Shown: positions 19,263-28,622 of the stretch, piece after piece
Position numbering within the stretch: position 1 is the first letter of the stretch
Layout of the letters: each line of letters starts with the position of its first letter
Source of the DNA: Roseitranquillus sp963749675
GTDB taxonomy: Bacteria > Pseudomonadota > Alphaproteobacteria > Rhodobacterales > Rhodobacteraceae
Length of the DNA: 64,000 nt
Assembly (NCBI GenBank): GCA_963749675.1
Contig: CAVVNT010000011.1
Span: forward strand, 1 to 64,000
Direction of reading: 5' to 3'
Notes under the pieces: generated by a model
Databases searched by the model: none
The model's input: only the letters and a program-made list of their open reading frames with translations
What the model was told of the DNA's origin: nothing
Translations under genes and position numbers: made by a program

Positions 19263-20138
19263 CTAGCCGTAGGCGACGAGAACGATCACGGACAGCGCGA
19301 GAAGCGCGAGTCCTCCAACCTCTCGCCGGCTCAGGCCTTCGCCGAATATCCGGGCCGAGGCGACCATTCCGAACAGCAGTTCGACCTGACCCACCGCGAA
19401 GACATAGGCCGCGTTCTGCAGCGCGAAAGCGACGAACCAGCAGAAGCTCCCGGCGGCGGAGCTTGCCCCCACCATCGCCGCGAGCCGCCATTGCCGCATC
19501 GTCTGCACCAGCGCGCCGCCGCCCCGCAGCGCGAACCATGCCGTCATGGCGACGGACTGAACCGTGGTCACCATCGCCAGCGTCCAGACCGCGCGCCAGA
19601 GCGGACCGCCCGCGCCGAGTTCCAGCGTTGCGCCGCGGTAGCCCACGGCGGAGACCGCGAAGAGAATCCCGGACAGCAGACCGAGCGCGATGCCGCTTCC
19701 GCTCGCCGTCCTCGGCGGCTCCGACAGGAGCATCAGCGCAACGAACCCGGCGACCATCGCCGCGATCCCGACCGGCCCTATCGCATCGCCCAGGACCAGC
19801 CAACCGACCAGCGCCGTCTGCAGGACCTCGCTCTTCTTGAGGGCAAGCCCGACGGCGAAGGCCCTTAGGCGGAACAGGGCAACGACCGCGATAGTTGCCG
19901 CGATCTGCGCGGCGCCGCCGGAGAGGGCATAGCCCCAGAAGGCGGAACTCATCGCCGGGATTCCCTTCTGCGCGGCGATCGCCAGAGCTGATGTCAGGAC
20001 GACAGGTGCGGAGAACGCGAAGCGGGCGTACGTCGCCGCCGCCGGCCCCAGGCCACGCTGGGTCAGCCGTTTCTGCAGTGCGAAGCGGACCGTCTGCGCG
20101 AGCGCTGCCGCGACGGCGGCGAGAACCCAGAGTTCCAT
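19263..20138 (-). CDS. EamA/DMT-family transporter
   Basis: 291 residues with about ten predicted membrane helices in two repeats of five, the standard drug/metabolite transporter layout. The first EamA repeat covers about residues 1-140 (LGDAIGPVGIAAMVAGFVAL closes it); the second about 150-290 (AGSFCWFVAFALQNAAYVFA, VELLFGMVASARIFGE). The substrate is unknown. It is convergent with the NUDIX gene and is followed upstream by a desaturase on the same strand, 31 nt apart. Confidence 0.92.
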   Translation of the reverse strand: MELWVLAAVAAALAQTVRFALQKRLTQRGLGPAAATYARFAFSAPVVLTSALAIAAQKGIPAMSSAFWGYALSGGAAQIAATIAVVALFRLRAFAVGLALKKSEVLQTALVGWLVLGDAIGPVGIAAMVAGFVALMLLSEPPRTASGSGIALGLLSGILFAVSAVGYRGATLELGAGGPLWRAVWTLAMVTTVQSVAMTAWFALRGGGALVQTMRQWRLAAMVGASSAAGSFCWFVAFALQNAAYVFAVGQVELLFGMVASARIFGEGLSRREVGGLALLALSVIVLVAYG

Positions 20139-20169
20139 CCCAGCGCTCTAGCGGTGCGCCGTGCCTATG

Positions 20170-21066
20170 TCAGCCTCGGATCGGATGCGGCACCGGGTCC
20201 TTGGCGCGCCAGAGATGCTTCCGAAAAAGCTCTCCATAGGAGCGGAAGCAATAGCCGCCGTTCCGGCCGAGATACCGTTTCGGGTTGCCCCGGTAGAGCG
20301 CCGGCAACCGAAACCAGGGAACTGACGGATGCATGTGGTGCACGACGTGCAGGTTGTTGTTGAGAAACAGAAGCGCGAGCAAACCCCGATCCTCGATCAC
20401 AACGGTGCGGCCGGCAACGTGCTCGTGGGCACGGTGCTCGGCGAACGTCCGGATCTTGAGGATCGAGAGCCCGAGATAGGCCGATGCAACCAGCGCCCAG
20501 AGCGGCATCTGATCCACGACTGCGTTGGCTGCGAGGACCATGGCGACAGCGGGCAGATGCAGCAGCCAGCCGCGCATCACCGCCCGGTCGCCCGCACGCA
20601 TCCGACGCCAGTCGTCCGCGACGAACCAGGCCGACCCGATCAGGGGGCCGAACAGCATCCGCCCGGCGAGGGTGTTGTTCGCCGCAAGAAGCGCGCGCAG
20701 AGGGCGCGACAACGCCCCCCACACCGACGGGTCGAGATAGTTGCTCTCGGGGTCGTCGTAGGGATCGGTGAGGTTGGCGTCGCGGTGATGGGCGAGGTGC
20801 AGGTCGCGGAACCGCGCGTAGGGAACCGCTAGCGTCAGAGCCGGGAACACGAGCAGGGCGTTCCATCGCGGGTTGCGGAACGGGTGCCCGTGGATCGTCT
20901 CGTGCTGCAACGACGAGTGCAACGCCCCGACGACACCCGCCAGCAGCAGCGCGGCCGGAACAGAGGCGGCGGCGACGGGACCGATCGCGAGCATCCAGAG
21001 ACCGTAGCAGGCAAGCGCCAGCAGGACGGTCCGCCACCCGCCGGCATCTTCATCATCATTTCCCAT
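20170..21066 (-). CDS. Fatty acid desaturase family protein
   Basis: 298 residues, integral membrane di-iron enzyme. All three histidine boxes are visible: HETIHGH (about residue 56), HLAHHRD (about 90), and HVVHHMHP (about 239, preceded by NNNL). Hydrophobic spans lie between them. It probably acts on an acyl or carotenoid/hydrocarbon chain; the exact substrate is not clear. The ATG at 21066 is divergent from the XRE regulator with an 84-nt intergenic space, which suggests the regulator may act here. Confidence 0.92.
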   Translation of the reverse strand: MGNDDEDAGGWRTVLLALACYGLWMLAIGPVAAASVPAALLLAGVVGALHSSLQHETIHGHPFRNPRWNALLVFPALTLAVPYARFRDLHLAHHRDANLTDPYDDPESNYLDPSVWGALSRPLRALLAANNTLAGRMLFGPLIGSAWFVADDWRRMRAGDRAVMRGWLLHLPAVAMVLAANAVVDQMPLWALVASAYLGLSILKIRTFAEHRAHEHVAGRTVVIEDRGLLALLFLNNNLHVVHHMHPSVPWFRLPALYRGNPKRYLGRNGGYCFRSYGELFRKHLWRAKDPVPHPIRG

Positions 21067-21150
21067 GCCACGACCGATAAATCTTATTCGGCCTGTGCGA
21101 CATTCAGGTTATTGTCAGCTTCGAACCTCAGATAGTGATCATATCCAGCA

Positions 21151-22008
21151 ATGTTTACGAAACTCGACAAGCGGGAGCGCGCGAAGGTCCTCCGCCAGAG
21201 AGTCCTGCAGGCAATGGAAGAGAGGGGGCTTAACCAGAGCGCCCTGGCGCGGGACATCGGCGTCGATCGCTCGACGATCTCGCAACTCCTGTCGTCGCCC
21301 TTGCCGCGGGTCCCCAACGCGCAGGTCGTGGCGGGCTGCGCGACGGCCCTCGGCGTGTCAGCCGACTGGCTTCTCGGCCTATCGGAGCGGCCGGAGCGTG
21401 CCGCCGACATCGTCGCCGCCTCGATCTCGATGGCGGAGGCGCCCCGTGCGCTTATCGACGAACGGATCTTTGCCTGGCATCGGGATGCTGCCGGCTACAA
21501 GATCCGCCACGTCCCTGCCGCGCTGCCCGACATGCTGAAGTCGCACGACATGCTGAGATGGGAATACGCGCCCCATGTCGGCCGCACCATCGACCAGGCC
21601 ATCGGCGCGTCCGAGGATCGCCTGGCGCTGATGCGGCAGAACGAATCCGATTACGAGATCGCAATGCCGCTCTACGAGGTCGAGAGCTTCGTGCGGGGCG
21701 AGGGCTACTACGGCGGCCTCTCGTGGGACCTCAGACAGGCGCAGATCGACCGGATGATCCGCCTGCACGACCAGTTCTACCCCTCGCTTCGCGTCTTCCT
21801 GTTCGATGCGAGGCGGGTGTTCTCGGCGCCGCTGACGGTCTTTGGGCCGCTCATGGCCGCGCTCTATATCGGACAGAGCTACATTGTCTTTCGCGACGCC
21901 GAACGTGTCCGGGCGCTGCTGCGCCACTTCGACTTCCTGGTTCGCGAAGCCAGCGTTTCGGCCCGCGATTTTCCCCGCCACCTCCGCGACCTCGCCGGAC
22001 GTCTCTGA
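21151..22008 (+). CDS. XRE-family transcriptional regulator with C-terminal sensing region
   Basis: 285 residues. The N-terminal helix-turn-helix (about residues 12-70) includes NQSALARDIGVDRSTISQLL and the downstream ALGVSADWLLGLSERPE. The remaining ~200 residues (YKIRHVPAALPDMLKS onward) form an uncharacterised effector-like region. It is divergent from the desaturase gene. The ATG at 21151 is the first reasonable start. The target genes are not known. Confidence 0.9.
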   Translation: MFTKLDKRERAKVLRQRVLQAMEERGLNQSALARDIGVDRSTISQLLSSPLPRVPNAQVVAGCATALGVSADWLLGLSERPERAADIVAASISMAEAPRALIDERIFAWHRDAAGYKIRHVPAALPDMLKSHDMLRWEYAPHVGRTIDQAIGASEDRLALMRQNESDYEIAMPLYEVESFVRGEGYYGGLSWDLRQAQIDRMIRLHDQFYPSLRVFLFDARRVFSAPLTVFGPLMAALYIGQSYIVFRDAERVRALLRHFDFLVREASVSARDFPRHLRDLAGRL

Positions 22009-22078
22009 AGGCGGGCGATCGGTCGAGGCATCGAGCCCCTCCCGCTCGCACGCGACCGCCATCGCGCCGGAGCGCAGC

Positions 22079-23119
22079 TCAGTACGGCATCGGGTGGGCG
22101 TGATGGACGGCGGCGAGATCCTCCAGAACCGCATCGTCAAGCATCAGATCGACGGCGGAGAGCGCGATTTCGAGTTGGTCGAGATCGGTCGCCCCGATAA
22201 TCGGGATCGTCGGCACCGGCCGCCGCCTGACCCACGCAAGAGCCATCATCGCGGGATCGAGCCCGTGGCGCTCGGCCACGGTGAGGTATGCCGACACGGC
22301 GTGGAACGCGCGGTCCGTCTTGCGTCCGCCAAGACGGGGCGTCACCGACATGCGGCTGCCGGACGGCACCTTGCCACCCTGGTACTTGCCGGTCAAAAGA
22401 CCAGCCGCCAGCGGTGACCAGGCCAGAAGCGGCACGTCCTCGTGGTGGCAGAGCTCCGCGAGGTCGGTGTCGAAGTATCGGCAGAGCAGCGAATACTCGT
22501 TCTGAATCGATGCGACGCGCGGCCCGCCGGTGCGCGACGACGCCTCGACCCAGCGCATCGTGCCCCAGGCGCTTTCGTTCGAAAGCCCGAAGGCGCGAAT
22601 CTTGCCGGCCTCCACAAGGTCCTTCAGCGTCTCCATCACCGCGGCAATGTTGTCCTCGACCTCGGCCGTCACCTGCGTGGTTGGATCAAAGCTCCAGTTC
22701 TGGCGAAAATGATAGGACCCTCGCTGGGGCCAGTGGAACTGGTAGAGGTCGATCACATCGGTGCGAAGGCGCTCGAGCGATGCGTTTACAGCAACCGGCA
22801 GCTCCTTCGCCGTGATGCCGCCCCCGCCCCGTGCCTTGCCGCCGGCGCCGCTGATCTTGGTGGCGATGACCACATCCCGGCGCCGGCCCGTCCGCGCCAG
22901 CCAGGAGCCTATCACCCGCTCGGTGTCGCCGATCGTCTCTTCCAGCATGGGATTGGTGGGATACATCTCGGCAGTGTCGAGAAAGTCGATGCCAGCCGTC
23001 AGCGCGCGATCGATCTGCGCATGCCCCTCCGCCTCGGTGTTCTGGGCGCCCCAGGTCATCGTGCCCAGACACCAGGCCGAAACCTCTATCCCGCTCAGGC
23101 CGAGCATCATGCGTTCCAT
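22079..23119 (-). CDS. Aldo/keto reductase (Tas/YajO-like)
   Basis: 346 residues, soluble NADP(H)-dependent TIM-barrel reductase. Catalytic residues are visible: Asp in IDFLDTAEMYP (with the Tyr), Lys in VIATKISG, His in LYQFHWPQR. C-terminal cofactor motifs PIIGATDLDQL are present. Segments such as LGTMTWGAQNTEAEGHAQID recall E. coli Tas. The natural substrate cannot be told from sequence. It is a single-gene unit between a convergent regulator and the acetyltransferase. Confidence 0.94.
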   Translation of the reverse strand: MERMMLGLSGIEVSAWCLGTMTWGAQNTEAEGHAQIDRALTAGIDFLDTAEMYPTNPMLEETIGDTERVIGSWLARTGRRRDVVIATKISGAGGKARGGGGITAKELPVAVNASLERLRTDVIDLYQFHWPQRGSYHFRQNWSFDPTTQVTAEVEDNIAAVMETLKDLVEAGKIRAFGLSNESAWGTMRWVEASSRTGGPRVASIQNEYSLLCRYFDTDLAELCHHEDVPLLAWSPLAAGLLTGKYQGGKVPSGSRMSVTPRLGGRKTDRAFHAVSAYLTVAERHGLDPAMMALAWVRRRPVPTIPIIGATDLDQLEIALSAVDLMLDDAVLEDLAAVHHAHPMPY

Positions 23120-23202
23120 TCTATACCCTCGTTCAAGTTGCGGCCCTGCCTCTCATCAATGCAAGACGGGTGGAAGGGCCGTGACGCGAATGGCAGAACG
23201 AG

Positions 23203-23751
23203 CTAGATCGGTCGGGCCGGCGCCCCGGCGACGCGGGTATCGGCAGGGACGTCACGCGTGACGACGGCGCCCGCGCCCACGACAGCTCCCTCACCAACGG
23301 TGACGCCCGGCATCACGATCGCGCCGCCGCCGATCCAGACCTCGGCGCCGATCGTCACCGGCAGGGCACGCTCAAGCCCCTTCAGGCGCTCGGACCGGCC
23401 ACGATGATGGTCGGCGCAATACACATGCACTCCCGGCCCGAGCATCGTTCGCGCACCGATCCGCACCGGAGCGGTGTCGAGCATGACGCAACCGGCATTG
23501 AGGTAGACGCCTTCGCCGAACATGAGGTTCGGCCCGTACGCCATGTGGAAGGGAGCCTCGATGAATACGCCTTCACCGATCGCACCAATGAGTCCGGCAA
23601 GGCGAGGTCCGCAGGTTCCGCGCGCGTCCGGGTCCATCGTGTTGTGCTGGTGAACCGCGCGCCGCGCGTCTTCCCGAAGCACGCAGAGGTCCGGTGCCAT
23701 GCAACTGTACCATCCGCCGCCAGCGATCCGCACCAGCGCGGAATGGGTCAT
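23203..23751 (-). CDS. Maltose/galactoside O-acetyltransferase-like (hexapeptide repeat)
   Basis: 182 residues with a left-handed beta-helix of hexapeptide repeats: LMFGEGVYLNAGCVMLD, VRIGARTMLGPGVHVYC, then VTIGAEVWIGGGAIVMPG and GAVVGAGAVVTRDVPADT. The catalytic His is in YCADHH. It would transfer acetyl from acetyl-CoA to a sugar or similar acceptor. The start is taken at ATG 23751 (MTHSALV); an upstream start at 23817 adds unlikely residues. It is immediately downstream of a cytochrome c gene but not functionally linked to it. Confidence 0.9.
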   Translation of the reverse strand: MTHSALVRIAGGGWYSCMAPDLCVLREDARRAVHQHNTMDPDARGTCGPRLAGLIGAIGEGVFIEAPFHMAYGPNLMFGEGVYLNAGCVMLDTAPVRIGARTMLGPGVHVYCADHHRGRSERLKGLERALPVTIGAEVWIGGGAIVMPGVTVGEGAVVGAGAVVTRDVPADTRVAGAPARPI

Positions 23752-23785
23752 GCGGCCCACCCCGCGCTCGCACGTCGACGTGACA

Positions 23786-24235
23786 TCACTCCTGGATCGA
23801 GGCGAGGTACTCCACAAGCGCGGTCATGCGGCCCAGCACGATCGAACGCGCATCGACGTCCCACGCCACCTCGGCGCTTTGCTCCTGCGCCCGTGCCATG
23901 AACCGCCGCCCCCAGATCGGCATTTGCCGATCGCCATGCGGATTGATCATGTTGCGGCCGTCGATCACCTCGAACAGGAAATCGCGCGGGAATTCTCCGC
24001 TGTACCGCTCCGAGATCGTGGTCAGATCGGACGGCGCGGTCGTCAGCACCTCGGCCACCGGGCCGTCGCCCTTGCCCTCGGGCCCGTGGCAAGCTGCACA
24101 ATTCGCCTGGTATTCCAGTCGGCCGACATCGACATAGGCGCTTTCTTGGGCTGAAGCGCCCACCGCAGCAAACATCGCCGCAGCAATCATCGAACCGGCG
24201 AGCGTGTGTCCGTGAACTGCTCGAATATGCGTCAT
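23786..24235 (-). CDS. Small secreted c-type cytochrome
   Basis: 149 residues. A signal peptide (hydrophobic SMIAAAMFAAVGASAQ) precedes the mature protein, which holds one heme site, CAACHGPEGKGDGP, and a distal Met candidate in RQMPIWGRRF. It is a periplasmic electron carrier of class I. The ATG at 24235 has AGGAGGTGG 6 nt upstream, a near-perfect ribosome site; the earlier ATG at 24259 lacks one. The partner is unknown. Confidence 0.92.
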   Translation of the reverse strand: MTHIRAVHGHTLAGSMIAAAMFAAVGASAQESAYVDVGRLEYQANCAACHGPEGKGDGPVAEVLTTAPSDLTTISERYSGEFPRDFLFEVIDGRNMINPHGDRQMPIWGRRFMARAQEQSAEVAWDVDARSIVLGRMTALVEYLASIQE

Positions 24236-24397
24236 AACGTCCACCTCCTCGAGGCTCATGAGCGCGCGTTCCGCGTCGCGGACCCACTCGACGCATCAAC
24301 TTGTTGCGCCGACGGCCCGAACGTGTGCCTGAACACATTTACATAGACGAATTTGAAGTGTCGAGGCGGACATCGGATTTTCCCGCCTGGGACTAGG

Positions 24398-25686
24398 GGG
24401 CGCCTCGAAAAATGGTCCCGACCGTGGCGCTGCGGTATGTCTGTCGGGATGATGCGACACTGAGGGTGTGACGATGGCGCAGATGGGGTTCTTCGATCTT
24501 ACAGACCGTTACGCGAGCCTGGACGCGAAGAAGGACCCGCTGGTCGAGATCGACGCTGTTGTGCCGTGGGAGGAGTTTCGCCCGACCCTTGAGCGGGTCT
24601 GGCGCAAGCCAGCTGCGGCGCGCAAGTCCCGGGCGGGGCGCAAGCCGATGGACGCGGTGCTGATGTTCAAGACGCTGGTGCTGAGCGCGCTCTACAACCT
24701 GTCCGACGACCAGATCGAGTATCAGGTCCGCGACCGGCTGTCGTTCATGCGATTCCTCGGCCTCGGCCTCGAAGACCGGGTGCCGGACGCCAAGACGGTA
24801 TGGCTCTATCGCGAGGCACTGGCGCAGGCGGGCAAGGTGGAGGAGCTGTTCAGCCAGTTCGACGGCTATCTGGCGCGGCAGGGCTACATCGCGCGCGGCG
24901 GTCAAATCCTGGATGCGTCCATCGTGCCGGTGCCGCGCAACCACAACACGCGGGACGAGAACGCGGCAATCAAGAACGGCGAGGTGCCCGAGGACTGGGC
25001 GGACAAGCCCGCGAAGCGCGCGCAAAAGGACCTGGACGCGCGCTGGACGAAAAAGCACGGCAAGAACCATTACGGCTACAAGAATCACGTCAACGTGGAT
25101 CGTAGGCACAAGCTGGTGCGGCGCTATCACGTCAGCGATGCCGCGCGGCATGACAGCCAGGCGGGGATCATCTGCTGATGCAGGGTAACACCGGCTCCGG
25201 CGTGTGGGCGGATGCGGCCTATCGGTCTGAGGAGATGGAGGCAAAGCTGCGCGCCCGGAGGCTGAAAAGCCACATCCACCGCAAGGGCAAGCGGGGCAAG
25301 CCGCTGACCGAACAGGCCAAGGGCAGCAACCGGACCAGATCCGGCATCCGGGTCCGCGTCGAGCACGTCTTCGGCGCGCAGGCCAACGATATGGGCGGGA
25401 CCTTGGTCCGGACCATCGGCTTGGTTCGAGCGACGGCCAAGATCGGGATGAAGAACCTCGCCTACAACATGCGCCGCCTCGGCCAGCTGCGCCGTCTCAA
25501 CCCGTGCCCGGCGTGAGCATCACGCGAACAAAAAAGATCAGGCCGCGAGGCAGAAAAATCCGAGCGTGAAGGCCGCAGCGCCACGCCCATCCGGACGCAG
25601 CAAAGCGACAGCCGACGCTCGTCCTCCTGCTTCAGACCACGCGCGCCGCCGAGGGGGCACGAGAACGGTAGAAAATCGAGGTGCCC
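24398..25686 (+). mobile_element. IS5-family element
   Basis: 1,289 bp. Terminal inverted repeats begin GGGCGCCTCGA (left, 24398) and GGGCACCTCGA (right, complement of 25676-25686). The flanks TAGG (24394-24397 and 25687-25690) are a plausible 4-bp target duplication; a CTAG reading is also possible. It sits between the cytochrome c promoter region and the 3' end of msrA, without breaking either. Confidence 0.85.
24474..25516 (+). pseudogene. IS5-family transposase, frameshifted near 25165
   Basis: The first frame MAQMGFFDLTDRYASLDAKK contains the first Asp in ILDASIVPVPRN and the segment YGYKNHVNVDRRHKLVRRY. The second frame GVWADAAYRSEEMEAKL holds the second Asp, and RVRVEHVFGAQANDMGG the Glu. 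The break lies at DSQAG-LLMQGNTGS. Either the copy is dead or the enzyme needs frameshifting; a simple indel is more likely because the split falls inside the catalytic domain. Confidence 0.85.
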
Positions 25687-25691
25687 TAGGG

Positions 25692-26345
25692 TCACGCCAC
25701 CGCGGCACCGGTCCCGATCGGGCAAGTCACGCCGGTGCCGCCGATACCGCAATACCCGCCTGGGTTCTTGGCGAGGTACTGCTGGTGATAGTCCTCGGCC
25801 ATGTAGAACGGGCCGGCTGGGAGGATTTCGGTCTTGATGTCGCCGTAGCCGCCCATTCTGAGACGCTCCTGAAAGCTGTCGCGGGTGCGCTCAGCGGCGG
25901 CGCGCTGCTCTTCCGTCGTGTAGTAGATTGCACTGCGATACTGGGTGCCGACATCATTGCCCTGCCGCATCTCCTGCGTAGGGTCGTGACCCTCCCAGAA
26001 GGTCTTGAGGAGGTCCTCGTAGGTGATGACATTCGGGTCGTAGACGACGCGCACGACCTCGTTGTGGCCGGTCTGGCCGGAGCAGACCTCGCGATAAATC
26101 GGGTTCGGCGTGTAGCCACCAGCATAGCCGACCATGGTGTTTTCGACCGGCAGCTTCCAGAACATCCGCTCGACGCCCCAGAAACAGCCCATGCCGAATA
26201 TTGCGACCTCCTGCCCCTCAGGAGCGGCGAGGCCCAGGGGCTTGCCGGTGACGAAGTGAGCCTCGGCGGTCGGGATCGGCTCGGGCCGCCCGTCGAGGGC
26301 GTCGGCTTTGCTCACCATCTGTCGCTTGTTGCGGCCAAAGAACAT
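25692..26345 (-). CDS. msrA: Peptide methionine-S-sulfoxide reductase A
   Basis: 217 residues. It reduces S-epimers of methionine sulfoxide. The catalytic motif GMGCFWGVERMFWKL is present (Cys around residue 53). Family blocks GYAGGYTPNPIYREVCSGQTGHNEVVRV and QGNDVGTQYRSAIYY follow, and a C-terminal Cys lies in GYCGIGGTGVTCP for recycling. The start is taken at ATG 26345 with GCAGGAGAT upstream; longer frames are not supported. The stop is 6 nt from the right end of the IS5 element. Confidence 0.96.
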   Translation of the reverse strand: MFFGRNKRQMVSKADALDGRPEPIPTAEAHFVTGKPLGLAAPEGQEVAIFGMGCFWGVERMFWKLPVENTMVGYAGGYTPNPIYREVCSGQTGHNEVVRVVYDPNVITYEDLLKTFWEGHDPTQEMRQGNDVGTQYRSAIYYTTEEQRAAAERTRDSFQERLRMGGYGDIKTEILPAGPFYMAEDYHQQYLAKNPGGYCGIGGTGVTCPIGTGAAVA

Positions 26346-26475
26346 TGACGATCTCCTGCAGACATTTCCTTCGATATAGTGGTCGCCACCGGCGAAATCA
26401 GGGGCGTCACTCCGGCCCGCCGGCGACGGGCGCCGCGTCGCATCGACGCCGGCGGGACAAGCCGCGACCTTTCCT

Positions 26476-27308
26476 CTATGCCAAGGGTGCCGCGAGAGCT
26501 CTTGCAAACAGCGTCTCATGCCCGGGTGCCGGACGCCGGGGGATCAGCAGTGCAGGCACAACGACGCCGCACCCATCGCCGTGGCGAGAACGAACACCGC
26601 GCTGGGCGATGTCATCCAAAGGTAGCCCAGCGCCGCCGGCAGAAAGACGGCGGCAATATGAATTGTGAAGGCAACCGCTGCGGTCGGCGGGATTTCGCCC
26701 GGGTCCGCTTCTTCAGCGCGACGCTACCGCTTACACCCCAGCCCAGCGAGTAGATGCCGCCGTGGGAGAGGAACACGCAGACCAGCCACATAACTCGAAG
26801 ATCAATGCCCGCCGTTCGCCCCAGCGCGCCACCGCCTGCCCCATCAAGGGCGCGGCTCCCATGCTGGCGAGGAAGTTGACGAGGAACAGTGCCGTCACCT
26901 CGTGCACCTCGAAGCCGAAGCGCTCGAATATCGTGAAGGCGGCGAAGACCACGAAACTCTGTCGGCGCGCGCCGCTCATGAACTGCAGCGCGTAACAGAG
27001 CCAATAGCGGCAACGCATGACGAAGCGCTTGACCTGCGGCTCCGGCGCTTCGAACTGGGGAAACACGATGGCGCGCGATCCTTTGGCAGCCACTGGAGTT
27101 CCCGGCTCGGGCTGACCGTCTCGTAGTAGTGGAAGCCGAACGACGACAGGATCGTCACCGCCAGGATGCCGCCGAGGCTGGGGAAGAAAGCGGTGACGGT
27201 TGTCGCGATGCCCAGCATGCCGAGGCTGACGAGTGCGAGCATCTACTCGCGCATCAGCATGATCGCAACGATCACGCCGACCACCAGGAAACACGGTATC
27301 TCCCGCAC
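26476..27308 (-). pseudogene. MFS transporter, 3' part, split by IS66
   Basis: Minus-strand pieces in shifting frames: VREIPCFLVVGVIVAIMLMR, a stop, LGIATTVTAFFPSLGGILAV, SSFGFHYYETVS, LQWLPKDRAP, MSGARRQSFVVFAAFTIFER, then a C-terminus ending RRPAPGHETLFARALAAPLA. This is a major-facilitator transporter. The 5' end lies at 30206 and beyond, across an IS66 insertion. A premature TAG and several frameshifts show wider decay. Confidence 0.8.
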
Positions 27309-27331
27309 GTAACCGCGACGCTGGTGCCCTA

Positions 27332-27540
27332 TGCGGCGAGGCGTAGCGTCTGGGCATGAGGGCCTCGATCCGGCTTTTGGGGTGTCCGTCGAGGATGGCC
27401 CGGAGGGTGTCGGCGAGGTAGTCGACGGGGGTTCACGTTCGCTCATCTTGCAGGTAGCGACGAGCGAGGCGGGCATGGCCCAGTTCTCGGCGCCGACCTC
27501 GTTGCCGGCGAAGAGCGCGTTCTTGCGGGTCAGGGCGATC
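27332..27540 (-). pseudogene. IS66 TnpC, C-terminal end (copy 1)
   Basis: The minus strand reads IALTRKNALFAGNEVGAENW, then SLVATCKM, and after an indel in a C run DYLADTLRAILDGHPKSRIE and ALMPRRYAS. This is the conserved IS66 TnpC tail. Its upstream end at the Ile-Ala codons is exactly where the recombinase cassette begins. Confidence 0.85.
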
Positions 27541-27619
27541 ACCTGGTCATTCTGCCCATGTCGGGCAGGAAGCTGTCGTCCACTATCGCTGGCATCCTCT
27601 CCACGGCCGAACTCTTCGG

Positions 27620-27860
27620 GTGGAATCGAGCCAGTCGCGCGAGACTGGCCGCTTCGTTCATCTCGTTGTGGGCCCGGGAGACGTTCTCGTCCTACCAGCC
27701 TGGATGCTCGATCCGGTCGCGTGCGCCGGCATGCGGCAACTTGGCCCGCCGCAGGTCTCGATTGCGGCCCTCGGCGATCTTCATGACCTGCTGAGCCGGC
27801 GCGGATTCCGGCGAAGCTCTCCTGGCGATGCGATCGTCGCCAAGGAGGAGCAGGATGACC
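27620..27860 (+). CDS. Small ORF of the recombinase cassette
   Basis: A short frame with FVHLVVGPGDVLVLPAWMLD, QVSIAALGDLHDLLSRRGF and RRSSPGDAIVAKEEQ. It is followed directly by another small ORF and then by a serine recombinase. I recall similar small unnamed proteins before such recombinases, but this is not verified. The start (GTG 27620) and end are uncertain because the frame stays open past the next gene's start. Confidence 0.4.
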
Positions 27861-28019
27861 GGTCCCAAGGCGCCGGCGCCGCCGCGCCAGCTGATGATGA
27901 CGTTCGACTCCACGAGGCTCCGCGGCATGTCCACCACGGAGCGACGGGCCACGGTGACGACCTTGGCGAACCTGCTGGCCGAGGCCGCGGCGCCGGGAGG
28001 CAGCGATGACGACGTCTGA
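27855..28019 (+). CDS. Small protein preceding the serine recombinase
   Basis: 54 residues, MTGPKAPAPPRQ then FDSTRLRGMSTTERRATVTT and LANLLAEAAAPGG. The start is well supported by AAGGAGGAGCAGG before the ATG. Short helical proteins of this kind often precede phage-like or IS-associated serine recombinases. The function is unknown; an accessory role in recombination is a guess. Confidence 0.6.
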   Translation: MTGPKAPAPPRQLMMTFDSTRLRGMSTTERRATVTTLANLLAEAAAPGGSDDDV

Positions 28020-28049
28020 GTTCCCGCGACGGTCCTCGAGAGGAAGGCC

Positions 28050-28622
28050 GTGGTCTACGTCCGGCAATCCTGCCGGACGCAGGTCGAGACCAACCTTGAG
28101 AGCCGGCGCCGCCAGTATGAGCTGGTCGAGGTCGCCCGGCGCCAGGGGGTCCGCGCCATCGAGGTCATCGACGATGATCTTGGCCGTTCCGCGAGCGGCA
28201 TGGTGGCGCGTCCCGGCTTCGATCGCCTGGTGGCGGCGCTCTGTGCCGGCGAGATCGGCGCGGTGCTGTGCTTCGACGCGTCCCGTCTCGCCCGCAACGG
28301 CCGCGATTGGCATCACCTGCTGGAACTCTGCGGTCTCGTCGAAGCCCGGGTGATCGACCTCGACGGCGTGTACGATCCTTGTCGGCCGAACGACCGACTC
28401 CTCCTCGGCATGAAGGGCAGCATCAGCGAGTTCGAGCTCGGCATCCTGCGCGCGCGGATGCTCGAGGCCGCGCGCGCGAAGGCAGAGCGGGGCGAGCTCC
28501 GCATCAGCGTGCCCGTCGGCTACCTCTGGCGCCGGGACCATGGCCTCGGCTTCGATCCCGACCTGCGTCTCCAGCAGACGATCCGGCTGATCTTCGAGCG
28601 CTTCCGGCAGCTCAGCAGCGCG
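28050..28622 (+). pseudogene. Serine recombinase, N-terminal part
   Basis: Starts GTG (MVYVRQSC) with AGAGGAAGG just upstream. The resolvase catalytic domain is clear: VYVRQSC with the nucleophilic Ser, EVIDDDLGRSASGMVARPGF, GAVLCFDASRLARNGRDWHH, then KGSISEFELGILRARMLEAA and a recombinase-domain start, RISVPVGYLWRRD. It is cut after IRLIFERFRQL at 28622, where IS66 tnpC sequence resumes. A related C-terminal half lies at 48956-52096. Confidence 0.85.

Noticed and set aside
24474..25516. Programmed frameshifting in the IS5-family transposase
   Set aside because: The break lies inside the catalytic domain, without an evident slippery heptamer; a simple indel is more likely.
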